DNA of 64,000 nt from Kitagawia praeruptora (Eukaryota; Streptophyta; Magnoliopsida; Apiales; Apiaceae). The position numbers were made by a program, and so were the translations under genes. Location of the stretch: NCBI GenBank assembly GCA_037693485.1, contig CM075353.1, positions 109,698,501-109,762,500 on the forward strand. Direction: 5' to 3'. The notes below the pieces were generated by a model. The model searched no databases, was not told the DNA's origin, and saw only the letters and a program-made list of their open reading frames with translations. Positions 24,914 to 34,565 of the stretch are shown piece after piece (the first letter of the stretch is position 1; each line of letters starts with the position of its first letter).

Positions 24914-25867
24914 ATGGAGTACAACTTTGGTTGGAACAACGCTCAGAATTTCTACAACAGTCAGGAACAATATCAAGACTTCAATCCTTACCCACAATTC
25001 AATTCTTATGAGGATTGTAATGCATATCAGGTGAATTCGTTCTATTCTGAGAACTCATTGTATGCTCCATATGCCCCTAGCAATGATTATTCATATTCGT
25101 TTGAAAATCAATATCATGATGATCTTAATCCATATATGTGTAATGATGTTGATACGAGTTTAACTCAGTCTAATCCTTCTTTACCTGCTGATTGGGAGAT
25201 TGCGCTCAATAAAATGATTCAAGGAACTCAGTCTAATCCTCCCTTACTTTCTTTGGGAGTTTTTGATGAACCAACTTTAGAGATTGCTAGTGACAATGAT
25301 ATTCCATGTGATTCAATAGCTTGGTACGAGGAGAATGCTAAACTAAATAATTTTATTTGGGAAGTTCGAGCAGTGTGGCATGAAGGTTGTTATCGAACTC
25401 CTCCTTGTGTCAATTTTCCTCTATGCCATGATTCTTGTTTAGCAATTGATGATAATGTTGTGTCTGATGAGTCTACTTGTGTAGTTGATAATTGTCCCAT
25501 GCGCATTAATGATAATTTGGATGCAATTGAAATTCTACCAAATCTAGAAAATTTTGAGCTTAATACATTGGTAGACGAGATTAAAATTGATGAGTGTCCA
25601 ATTATAAAAGAGAAGGAAGTTAAAATTGAGGAAGTTGAAAATCTTGCTTTAGAGTATAAGGATCCGATTTGGGAGGAGTATATGAGTCGTACTTATTATG
25701 ATTATTCTGATGACTTTTCTAGCTATTTTGATGTTTCCAAGTCTCTTGAGCATGATAGGTTCTTGAAAGTTTTCGTACCTTTCGATGGATCTAAGGCATA
25801 TATGCACATCATAATTTTATTACTAATTCGTAAATATGTGAATCTATTTGCTTTTTCTCCTCAGTGA
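24914..25867 (+). CDS. acidic Tyr/Asn-rich ORF of the nested Gypsy element
   Basis: The ATG lies after a purine-rich leader (GAGGAGAGAGACTAG) and the frame runs 317 codons. The first 90 residues are rich in Tyr, Asn, Gln and Phe (YNSQEQYQDFNPYPQF), like the linker after the zinc knuckle in gag-like ORFs of related elements; the rest is acidic with scattered Cys (CYRTPPCVNFPLCHDSC). There is no complete zinc knuckle and no enzymatic motif. The ORF takes the place of gag-pol between the primer site and the conserved stem-loop at 25918. I infer a protein derived from the C-terminal part of Gag; function unknown. Confidence 0.6.
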   Translation: MEYNFGWNNAQNFYNSQEQYQDFNPYPQFNSYEDCNAYQVNSFYSENSLYAPYAPSNDYSYSFENQYHDDLNPYMCNDVDTSLTQSNPSLPADWEIALNKMIQGTQSNPPLLSLGVFDEPTLEIASDNDIPCDSIAWYEENAKLNNFIWEVRAVWHEGCYRTPPCVNFPLCHDSCLAIDDNVVSDESTCVVDNCPMRINDNLDAIEILPNLENFELNTLVDEIKIDECPIIKEKEVKIEEVENLALEYKDPIWEEYMSRTYYDYSDDFSSYFDVSKSLEHDRFLKVFVPFDGSKAYMHIIILLLIRKYVNLFAFSPQ

Positions 25868-25917
25868 AGATTTTATGTGCAAATACGTCAAGCTATTGAC
25901 GTTAAAGGAGCGCTTGG

Positions 25918-25931
25918 TGGGAGGCAACCCA
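25918..25931 (+). promoter_or_regulatory. conserved stem-loop after the ORF
   Basis: TGGG-AGGCAA-CCCA, extended by one G-C pair on the outside, lies 51 bases after the ORF stop. The same loop with matching arms occurs after the ORFs of the two other Athila-related elements (43804-43817 and 47923-47936, minus strand). Function unknown; an RNA element is inferred. Confidence 0.6.
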
Positions 25932-26002
25932 CGCATTAGTGTAAAAAAAAAATATTTGTGTATGTTTTTTCAAAAAAAAAAAAAATCGAATTTTTGGTGT
26001 GT

Positions 26003-26165
26003 AACGCAGGTTGCGCCTGCGTTACTGGTCTGGAGGCAGGTTGCCGCTGTGTAACGCAGGCTGCGCCTGCGTTACTGTATTGGGGGCAGTTTGCGCGCCT
26101 GTTGCGCAACTTGCGCATGCGCGTCTGTACTTGGGGCAGCTTGCGTTTCACGCGCGCGGCTTGCG
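26003..26165 (+). repeat. GC-rich hairpin cluster
   Basis: Within AT-rich surroundings, GTAACGCAGG and CCTGCGTTAC form two perfect hairpins about 50 bases apart (loops TTGCG, and TGC with 11-bp arms). Further GCGC-rich segments follow up to about 26165. Confidence 0.75.
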
Positions 26166-26339
26166 CGTGGTCTACTGGTCAGAAAATTTTCAGTGTTGTT
26201 TCCCTGTGCTGTGCGCTGTGCTCAACTGTTTATATATAAAAAAAAAAACTTTTCCACCTCAATTCTTTTATACTCTCATCTCTAATTCTAATTCTATTCC
26301 TATTTCAATTCTAAAACCCCCATCTTTTCTTCAAATCTC

Positions 26340-26475
26340 TAACCTATTTCTATTCTAATTCATATTTATTTACTATTATTATTATTATTATTATTATTTA
26401 TTTTTATTTTTATTTATTTTTTTTTTTATTATTATTATTATTTTATTATTTTTATTTTTATTATTATTATATACC
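26340..26475 (+). repeat. ATT/TTTA microsatellite
   Basis: Runs of TTATTATTATTA and TTTTTATTTTTA fill this interval; no coding meaning. Confidence 0.8.
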
Positions 26476-26651
26476 CACCTATCCATACAAATCCAATTCC
26501 TCTTCTATTTTTTTTAAATCTTTAAAAATTCAATTCTAAAGAGGAATTAATTGCAAGTTCACCTCTTCGATTCGTATTGGGTAAAAAAAAATTCTAATCT
26601 TATTTTTATTACGAATTTGTGTTCTTGTCAATTGGATTTTGTAGTGTTCAG

Positions 26652-26723
26652 GCAAGGTGGCCAGACTATGGAGCTCGTACGCAGTATCCTCCGCCAGATT
26701 CATTCGAGGAGGAGGACGAGTAG
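26652..26723 (+). CDS. short terminal exon-like ORF of the nested Gypsy element
   Basis: After an acceptor-like TGTTCAG at 26645-26651, 23 codons read ARWPDYGARTQYPPPDSFEE and then EDE before TAG. The frame looks designed (Pro-rich then acidic tail) and resembles the end of ORFs found in this position in other Athila-type elements, from memory. No donor was fixed, so its connection to the ORF at 24914 is inference. Confidence 0.35.
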   Translation, partial: ARWPDYGARTQYPPPDSFEEEDE

Positions 26724-28177
26724 GTATGTTTTCTGCTATCCCTTGTATTTACTTCCATTCAATGCGGGCATTGAATATTTTAAGTTTGGGGGTGGTTTGG
26801 GGATTAGTAGTTGTATGTATTGTTGTATTTTGTGTTCATATAGGATATCATGTTTGCATAGTAGTGATAGTTCATGCATGATTGTTATGTTCGTATTATC
26901 TACGTGTGTTCATATAGGACATTTTGTTTTATTTTCGTATACCATGCGAGTTTTCATTTAGTTGCATTTTCATGGCATGCATATTTCATGATCCCTTAGG
27001 ACGAGCTGATTCTGATTGATAGATAGATGTTTTAATTGAGTGTGGTGATGATGAGTAGAGGGCTGATTTATAGTTTTTATGAAATTGACTTGCATGTTAC
27101 GGGAACAAAATTTATTTCACAGTCACATTGGGGTGCTTTTGGGCTAGGTTAGGGTCATGCCTGTTGGATGTTTTGAGATTTAATCACTTGTTTATATTTA
27201 GAATTTTCGTTATTCCCTTTATAGCGTAGGAACATTAAAGTCTAAGTTTGGGGGAAAACAGAAATTTCATGCTAAGTTGTTAATAAAGGCTAGGTGTCAA
27301 ATGGCTAGTAGCCAGCTCATATTTATATGAGTAGTCTAGGGTTGGAATTGAGAATTCTCATTCCAGATTGCATAAAAAATAAAAAAAAAAGAAGAAAAAA
27401 AAGAAGAAAAAAAAAAGGAAAAAAAAGAGTCAATAGTTTAATTGTTTAAATGCAGAATTAACCAGAGTGAGCTCTTTAATACTCGAGTAATTAAGTCTGA
27501 GGGGACTTAGTCCTAGTAACCTAAAGCCTTGTGGTTTGGGATTGCTGACCTAACACTCGCTACATGGGTATTATTGTATAAGCCTTTTGGGGTCTCATTC
27601 ATTGCACGGTTAAATAAGCATGCGTGTTGTTTGTGGTATTATGTGTCGTAGTGTAGTAATAAAGCATGAATTCCTGGCTAACTTGAATGAGGATGGAGGT
27701 GTTTCTAAGTTATGAAGTGTCTACAGTCTATTCTGTTTATAAACCTGTGATTGTCTTGGCGGAAAGCATGTATGATTTTTGACCTAGTTTTAGGAGTATT
27801 TCTGATGAGCATTGCACACACGCACGTTTCTGTTCATGTATTTGTTAGTATACGGGAACTTAGTCGAGCTCTGCTTGGATTTGTTACATTCATTGAGATA
27901 TTTGCTTGTTAGTTGGTGTTGGTGAGTTTCAAGGGGATCTTTGCATTTTTCATATTAGTTGCATTCATGCATTGCATTGCATTAGGTTAAATGGATTTTG
28001 TGGGTACATTCGCTATAGGCCCTCACGAGACCTTACTCGTCCACTAGGGCTGCCTAGGGGTTTAAAGGGCTTGTTGCATATGTCAAATGCAACCGTGATC
28101 ACCTACGGAAGTGGTACTAATTAGGTAGTTGTAATTGTTTATGCTTGAGGACAAGCATCAGTTTAAGTTTGGGGGTT
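26724..28177 (+). other. conserved noncoding 3' region of the nested Gypsy element
   Basis: About 1.45 kb without coding signal is nevertheless recognisably shared with the Athila-related element on the minus strand (43740 down to 42344), including long near-identical runs around 27480-27620 and 27990-28120. It contains a hairpin with arms GTTGCAT (28073-28079) and ATGCAAC (28087-28093), an A-rich tract (27370-27428), and ends in the polypurine tract 28165-28177. Confidence 0.7.
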
Positions 28178-29427
28178 TGATAAGTGGATTTTATATCCAC
28201 TGGGAATGCCTCCGTTCGGCTTAAATTGATTGTTTTGGACTCAAGTTGTTGTAGTTTTGATGTGTTTTGCTTAGTTGTGTAGATTTACGAGAATGTTGAT
28301 TAAAGTTGATGCTTCTATCGTTTTTGGAGATTTAATTGATTAAAATTCGGATTTTCCGGGAAGGCTGCGCAGCTTATACTGTTTTGGCCATATCTGGAGT
28401 TCTAGAAGTCCGTTTTCAGCGATCTTACTGCCCACGCGAAGCTTGAGAGATTTCTACAATATGGGATAGGTCTTACACGACCGGGCCGCGTGTGGTGGGC
28501 CCAGGAAGCACGACCAGCAGATAGATGGGAGCAGAGAAATTACTGTTTTGCCCTTTTCTAGTTCTAATTGTATTTTGGGCAATTTTTAATACCTTAATTG
28601 AATTCTAATTGTAATAGAAGGTAATATCTTGCTGGGCAAGATTTGTAGAGCCTATTTAAACACATCCTACCATTGTAAATCATAACAATTCATAGCTTTT
28701 AATCGTATCAAAGTACTTTCGATCTTCAATTCTTTCTTCAATATTATGTTTTCATTCATTATCATTATTATTATATTTTCTTTATTAAATATGCGTAACT
28801 AATTCTCTAATCTGAGGATTGGGTAGTATTCCTTGGTATTCATGCATGCTTGATTATGTGATTTTCTGATCTGTTAATGAGATCTTAACACAATTAGGGG
28901 AGTCATGAACCTTTGATTGTATTCTAGGGATTGTAATAAGCTTGGGAGAGAAGTTGCAATCTTAGTACATAATTTAACAGACATAATTTGAATATTAGAT
29001 CGGGAGATTAATAGGAGAATTGTGAGACATATAATTCTTGACACTTAACAGTTTATAGATATACTTTGATTGTATCACGGGAGTGACAATTAGGGTGTAG
29101 CTGTAGGCACTATATTGTAACCTGGGAGGGTACAGTATAACTTTAGAAGAATTGTTTTCAGCAGAGTAAGAACATAGACATCACATGGATATTGAATGTG
29201 CATTGAAACCAAGTGAAGAACCCCAGTTCTTAGATTGTTTTCCCATATATTTGAATCTCAGTTTAAAATCAATTCTTAGTGCTTATAATTAGTTCTTGGA
29301 TAATTTAGTTAATACACAAACCCAAAATTCTTCTCACACACTTCTAGACGTAAAGAGATAAGAAACCTGAACTTTGAATTAAATTTAGTCCTTCCCTGAG
29401 AACGAACACACAAAAATACTACTAACA
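28178..29427 (+). repeat. 3' LTR of the nested Gypsy element
   Basis: It has the same length as the 5' LTR and about five substitutions relative to it. Its end joins directly to the Copia ORF through the target copy GGGGC. Confidence 0.93.
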
Positions 29428-30479
29428 GGGGCTACTGTGGGTTCTATTTCACTACCATCCTTATTTGCTGCACTAGGTACAGTAACTCCCTCTTGACTCA
29501 CAACATTTTCACCAGTTGCACTCTCTAGGGTTCTTTTCTTGGATTCCTGTTTGGCCATTTTAAGGCCTTTGGGCAGTCTAGAGTCCCTAGGTGGAATGTA
29601 TGGTGTAGAATGTGGGTTAACTGAATTTGGGTCTAATTCAGTCTCATTCTCAAGTGTGAAAACAGTGTACCCTGTAGGTAATGGAAAATCAAGGTTGGGC
29701 ACTTGATTAACCATGTGTTGTGTGAGACATAGTGGAATATTTGCATTCAAATTTTGTGTGTTGAGAGATGTGTGTGTGTTTTTCTTCAAAACAGGGCATT
29801 CCTCAGTATTAGGTGCATCTTCAACATTTCCACAAATATGATTAATACACATAGTTAAAAAGCGAGGGTATATGGATACCTTTTTGCCTATGGCGCTTTT
29901 CAACTGTGCCATGACCAGCTTTCCAACGTTCACCTTGTATCCATGGACTAAAGAATGAGTGAGTTTCTTGATATATGATGGTATCCCATTCCAGCCAGTA
30001 GACTTAGTAGAGAACACCTTCACCATAACATCAAAGATCATGCTCCACTCCTTTCTCAGATACTTCCTGTCCATTTCTCCCGTTTGATACCATTTATCAT
30101 AGGTTTCTTCAAGTTTAGAACCTGAATACCCAATCTTCAGAAAGAACCTCTTCAGAGTGTCATCATTTGCTAGTTCCTGAAAGCTTTCTCCACTGGCCAA
30201 AACAATACCCAAGGCATTATTGATATCCTTGACTGAGAGAGTATGGCTTGCATCATCTATTTTGAAGTTAATTGCTTCATCCTCTTCAGTTCCTTGAACA
30301 CTGGCTGATTTCCAGAACTTTTCAATTCTATCAATATTGATTTTAGGGGTTCAGATTATTGCATGACCTAGGTAGGATTTATTTATGAAGGAAATAAGTC
30401 CTTTGAAGCTTTCACCAGCATCACTAGGAGAGAAGATACCAGCAAAGTTGGTTTGAGCAACACTTTGTTTAGGTGCCAT
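29428..30479 (-). pseudogene. Copia extra ORF (env-like position), N-terminal part
   Basis: The likely start is the ATG at 30479 (MAPKQSVAQTNFAGIFSPSD). The frame meets a TGA at 30351-30353 after 42 codons, probably a former Trp codon, and then continues open in the same frame to the insertion point. The part after the stop (KIDDASHTLSVKDINNALGI and on) resembles the conserved N-terminal domain often annotated as a putative plant transposon protein in SIRE-like elements; this is from memory. The ORF continues at 23486 after the nested element. The two lesions and the insertion make this copy non-functional. Confidence 0.65.
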
Positions 30480-30699
30480 TGATGAATGCTTTGAAAAATG
30501 AGAGAGAAAATGCGGTTTTTGGATGCAGAAAGTTGAAAGGTTTTGCAAATGAAATTGATAGTAGATTAAACGGTAGATTCAGTTTATAAGATGAATCGAT
30601 TTAACCTGTCTTAATTGAACGTGTAGTAATGATTTTACCCATTAACCGCACTTGCTGTATCACGTGGCAGTTGCTACTAGATCGTGGATTGGTGGATTA

Positions 30700-30702
<3 letters not shown>

Positions 30703-30739
<37 letters not shown>
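30703..30739. repeat. TA microsatellite
   Basis: An uninterrupted (TA)n tract in the region between pol and the extra ORF of the Copia element. Confidence 0.9.
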
Positions 30740-30742
<3 letters not shown>

Positions 30743-30769
30743 TACTGTAAGTAAATTTATATCTCCCCA

Positions 30770-31300
30770 CTATCTTTGACAGCAACTTCTCGTGACAGCA
30801 ACTTTCATTGACAGTAACCTGTGCGCTTTTCTTTCTTTCTACTATTTTTGATAGCAATTTCTCGTGACAGCAACTTTCATTGACAGCAACCTGTGCGCTA
30901 ACAACATTTCTGTCAATCAGTTTAATGAGTGACAGTAAGTTTATCTGATAGTAAACTCAGCGCAAAATCATGTTGTCACTGTTCACACATAACTTAAGTT
31001 AAGGACACTTGATTTCTTAAAACTGTATTAAGATAGACATGTAAAACTATTTTAGCATAGTCATAGCAAACATGATATCTAAAAATCCTTTTAGCATAGT
31101 CATAGCAAACATGATATCTAAAAATCCTTTTAGCATAGTCATAGCAAACATGATATCTAAAAATCCTTTTAGCATAGTCATAGCAAACATGCTGTCTGAA
31201 CAAGTAGCACCTAGAACCTTAACTTCTCATGACAGTACCTTCTAGTGACAGTACCTTGAAAGTTTCTGTCATGAGCTGCGACTGAGAATTGACAAACCAG
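30770..31300 (-). other. Copia inter-ORF region with TGACAG repeats and a 39-bp minisatellite
   Basis: The stretch between the extra ORF and pol is noncoding. Segments such as TTTCATTGACAG, TCGTGACAGCAA and ATGACAGTACCTT recur. From about 31048 to 31200 a 39-bp unit beginning AGCATAGTCATAGCAAACAT is present nearly four times with few differences; its length is a multiple of three, so it also reads as a repeated peptide in an open frame. Confidence 0.85.
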
Positions 31301-31308
31301 TTAGATAG

Positions 31309-34300
31309 TCATACCTGATTTAGCATTCCCAATTCACTCACCAACCTGGTAAATGTTGCTTCATCCAGTGGCTTGGTGAATATATCTGCAAGTTGCTTAT
31401 CTGTTGGAACATAAACCAATTTTACATCTCCCTTTTCAACATGCTCCCTGATGAAATGATGCCTTATATCAATATGTTTTGTTCTGGAGTGTTGAACTGG
31501 ATTGTCTGATATGGCTATGGCACTAGTGTTGTCACAGTAGATAGGAATATTTGACAAATCTAGTCCATAATCCATTAATTGATTCTTCATCCAAAGTATT
31601 TGTGCACAGCAACTTCCAGCTGCAATATATTCAGCTTCTGCAGTTGATGTAGAAACTGAGTGTTGCTTCTTACTGAACCATGACACCAATCTCCCCCAAG
31701 AAATTGACAGCTTCCTGTAGTACTTTTTCTGTCAATCTTGCAGCCAGCATAGTCTGAATCAGAATATCCAATTAGATCAAATCCAGTTTCCCTAGGGTAC
31801 CAAAGACCTAGATTTGGGGTGCCTTTGAGATACCTAAAGATTCTTTTAATTGCAACTAAGTGTGATTCTTTTGGATCAGCCTGAAACCTTGCACAAAGAC
31901 ATGTAGCAAACATTATGTCTGGCCTGCTTGCTGTTAAGTAAAGCAATGATCCAACCATGCCTCTGTAGGTACTAGAATCCACTTTCTTGCCTTTAGGATC
32001 TAACTCTAATTTGGTGGCTGTTGAGATAGGTGTCTTGGCAGGTGATGAATCTTATAAGTTAAACTTCTTGAGAAGTTCTTTGACATACTTAGATTGACAG
32101 ATGAAGATTCCATCCTTCTTCTGATAGATTTGAAGACCAAGAAAGAATGCTAATTCTCCCATCATGCTCATTTCATACTTGTTTCTCATTAGAGATGAGA
32201 ACTTTTCACACAATTTTTCGTTTGTTGAACCAAAAATTATGTCATCAACATATATCTGCACAAGGATGATGTCTTTGCCATGGTATTTATAGAATAAAGT
32301 TTTATCCACCATACCTCTTACAAATTGATTTTCCAGGAGAAAAGTGGATAGTGTGTCATACCAGGCTCTTGGTGCTTGCTTTAAGCCATATAGAGCCTTG
32401 AACAGCTTGTAGACAAAATTATGCAATTTGTCATTCTCAAATCCAGGAGGCTGTTCAACATACACTTCTTCTTCTAATTCTCCATTTAGAAAGGCACTTT
32501 TGACATCCATTTGAAATACCTTGAATTTGCAGTGTGTAGCAAAGGCTAAGAAAATTCTTATGGCTTCAAGTCTGGCAACAGGTGCAAATGTTTCATCATA
32601 ATCTATCCCTTCCTGTTGACAGTAACCTTTGGCCACTAGCCTTGCTTTATTTCTTGTCACATTTCCACTTTCATCTATCTTGTTTCTGAAGACCCATTTT
32701 GTCTCAATGATTGATTTTCTTTTTGGCCTTGGAACCAGCTTCCAAACATTGTTTCTTTCAAATTGATTGAGCTCTTCTTGCATGGCCATCACCCAATCAG
32801 AATCCAACAATGCTTCTTCAACTATTTTTGGTTCCATTTGAGATAAGAAACATGAAAACATGCTGTCAGCAGAGATATTCCTCCTTGTCCTTACACCAGT
32901 AGTGGGATCTCCAATAATTAGATTACTGGTATGATCTCTGTTCCACTTTGTTGATTGAGGCAAGCTTCTTGTTTGATGAGATTGCCTTTCATTAATATGA
33001 GGATTTGGTTCTCCACCATTTTCATTGTTCTGCTCATTTAGCTCAATTTCTCCATTCTCACAGTCTTGTTGATTGATGCCTGAAATTGTCTGTGATTGGG
33101 CTGAGGTTTGATTTAGATTATGAGTATTGACAGATTCTTTATCATATCCCATTGATTGAGTGAGACTAGGTTCTTCATTTACATATTCTTCTATTTCCAA
33201 GTATCCTTGATTCTCAAATCTGAAGGGTTGCATTTGACCATCCTCATGAAATCCTGGACACTTGGTTTCATCAAATGTGACATTTACACTTTCTTCAATT
33301 GTCTTGTGCTCCATGATATAGACTCTGTAGGCAGTCCTTTCTAGCCCATATCCCATTAAATTGCCTTCATATGCTTTAGTATCAAATTTTCCTCTTCTTT
33401 CATGGTTGTCTTTCATTAAAAAGCATTTGCTTCCAAAGACATGAAAGTATTTAACAGTTGGTTTCTTTCCTGTCAAAAGATAGTAAGGAGTATTACCATG
33501 AGCCTTGTTGATTAGTGTTCTGTTCTGTGTGTAACAAGCAGTGTTGCTGGCTTCTGCCCAGAAATATGTTGGTAATTTAGCATTGCTCAACATAGTTCTT
33601 GCAGCTTCAATAAGTGTCCTATTCTTTCTTTCTACAACTCCATTTTGCTGTGGAGTCCTTGCAGCAGAGAATTGTTGAACTATCCCTTGATCTTTGCAGA
33701 AGTTTCCAAGTGTAGCATTTCTGAATTCAGTTCCATTGTCACTTCTTAGAAATTGAACTTTTGCTCCAGGGGTCCTATCAAGTACCCTTATGTGATCAAT
33801 GATTTCTTGAGCAGCTTCATCTTTTGATTCTAAAAATTTCACCCAAGTGTACCTAGAATAGTCATCTATCATGACCAGTGCATATCTTTTTCTGGATAGT
33901 GATTGATCATTCACTGGTCCAAAAAGATCCATATGAATTAACTTGAGTGCTTCAGTGTTGGTGTTGACTTGTTTTGATTTGTGCATTGCTTTCCTTAGTT
34001 TTCCCATTTGACAATCTTCACACAATCCTTCTTGACAGAATTCCTGTTGAGGCAGTCCTCTCACCAATTCCTTCTTCATTAACATGTTCATAGTTTTGAA
34101 GTTGAGATGGGAAAGCTTCTTGTGCCAAAGCATGCTATCTCCAACACTTGCTTTGCTGTAGAAGCAAAATATTCTTTCCTCATTTGTTGAGTTTAAGTCT
34201 GCAACAAATAGGCTTCCTTTCCTGACTCCTTTCAGAGATAGGCTTCTATCCTTCTTGTGGTAGATTGTGCATTCCATCATGCCAAAGTTAACTTTGAATC

Positions 34301-34553
34301 CTTTGTCAGTGAATTGACTGACACTGAGCAGATTATGCTTCAAACCTTCCACAAGAGAGATTTCTTCAATGACAGCATTTCCAGCTTTTAAGCAGCCATA
34401 TCCCACAGTGTAACCTTTGCTGTTGTCTCCAAAGGTTATTGTTGGGCCAGCCTTCTCAACATATTGTGATAGCAGGGATATATCACCAGTCATGTGTTTG
34501 GAACATCCACTGTCGATTATCCACATGATCTGTTTACCTTTCTTTCCTTGCAA
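31309..34553 (-). pseudogene. Copia pol: protease, integrase, reverse transcriptase, RNase H
   Basis: Domains in order: aspartic protease (WIIDSGCSKHMTGD, residues 11-24 after the first Met), integrase zinc-binding region (LWHKKLSHLN ... CEDCQMGK), integrase core with MDLFGP, RSDNGTEF and PQQNGVVERKNRT, reverse transcriptase with MDVKSAFLNG and the catalytic IYVDDIIFGS, and RNase H (DYAGCKIDRKSTTG ... STAEAEYIAAG). The catalytic residues are present. Two lesions break it: a TAA at 32052-32054 between reverse transcriptase and RNase H, and a frameshift at a five-base G run (31693-31697, minus strand), with the rest of RNase H in another frame. Pol lies in the same frame as gag, separated by a TAA at 34566-34568. 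The domain order places it in Copia. Confidence 0.93.
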
Positions 34554-34565
34554 GACAGAAAGAGT

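Larger units (their letters stand above)
23487..29427 (+). mobile_element. Athila-related Gypsy element without pol, nested in the Copia ORF
   Basis: LTRs of 1250 bp (23487-24736 and 28178-29427) start TGATAAGTGG and end ACTACTAACA. The duplication GGGGC is at 23482-23486 and 29428-29432. The primer site TGGCGCCGCTGCCGGGGA (24740-24757) is the tRNA-Asp-type site of Athila-like elements. The polypurine tract AAGTTTGGGGGTT ends at 28177. The interior encodes one 317-residue ORF and a short spliced-looking exon, but no protease, reverse transcriptase or integrase. I count five substitutions between LTRs by eye, so the insertion is young. Confidence 0.93.

Noticed and set aside
31048..31200. CRISPR-like regular repeats
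   Set aside because: The 39-bp units are contiguous with no unique spacers, and the context is a plant retrotransposon.
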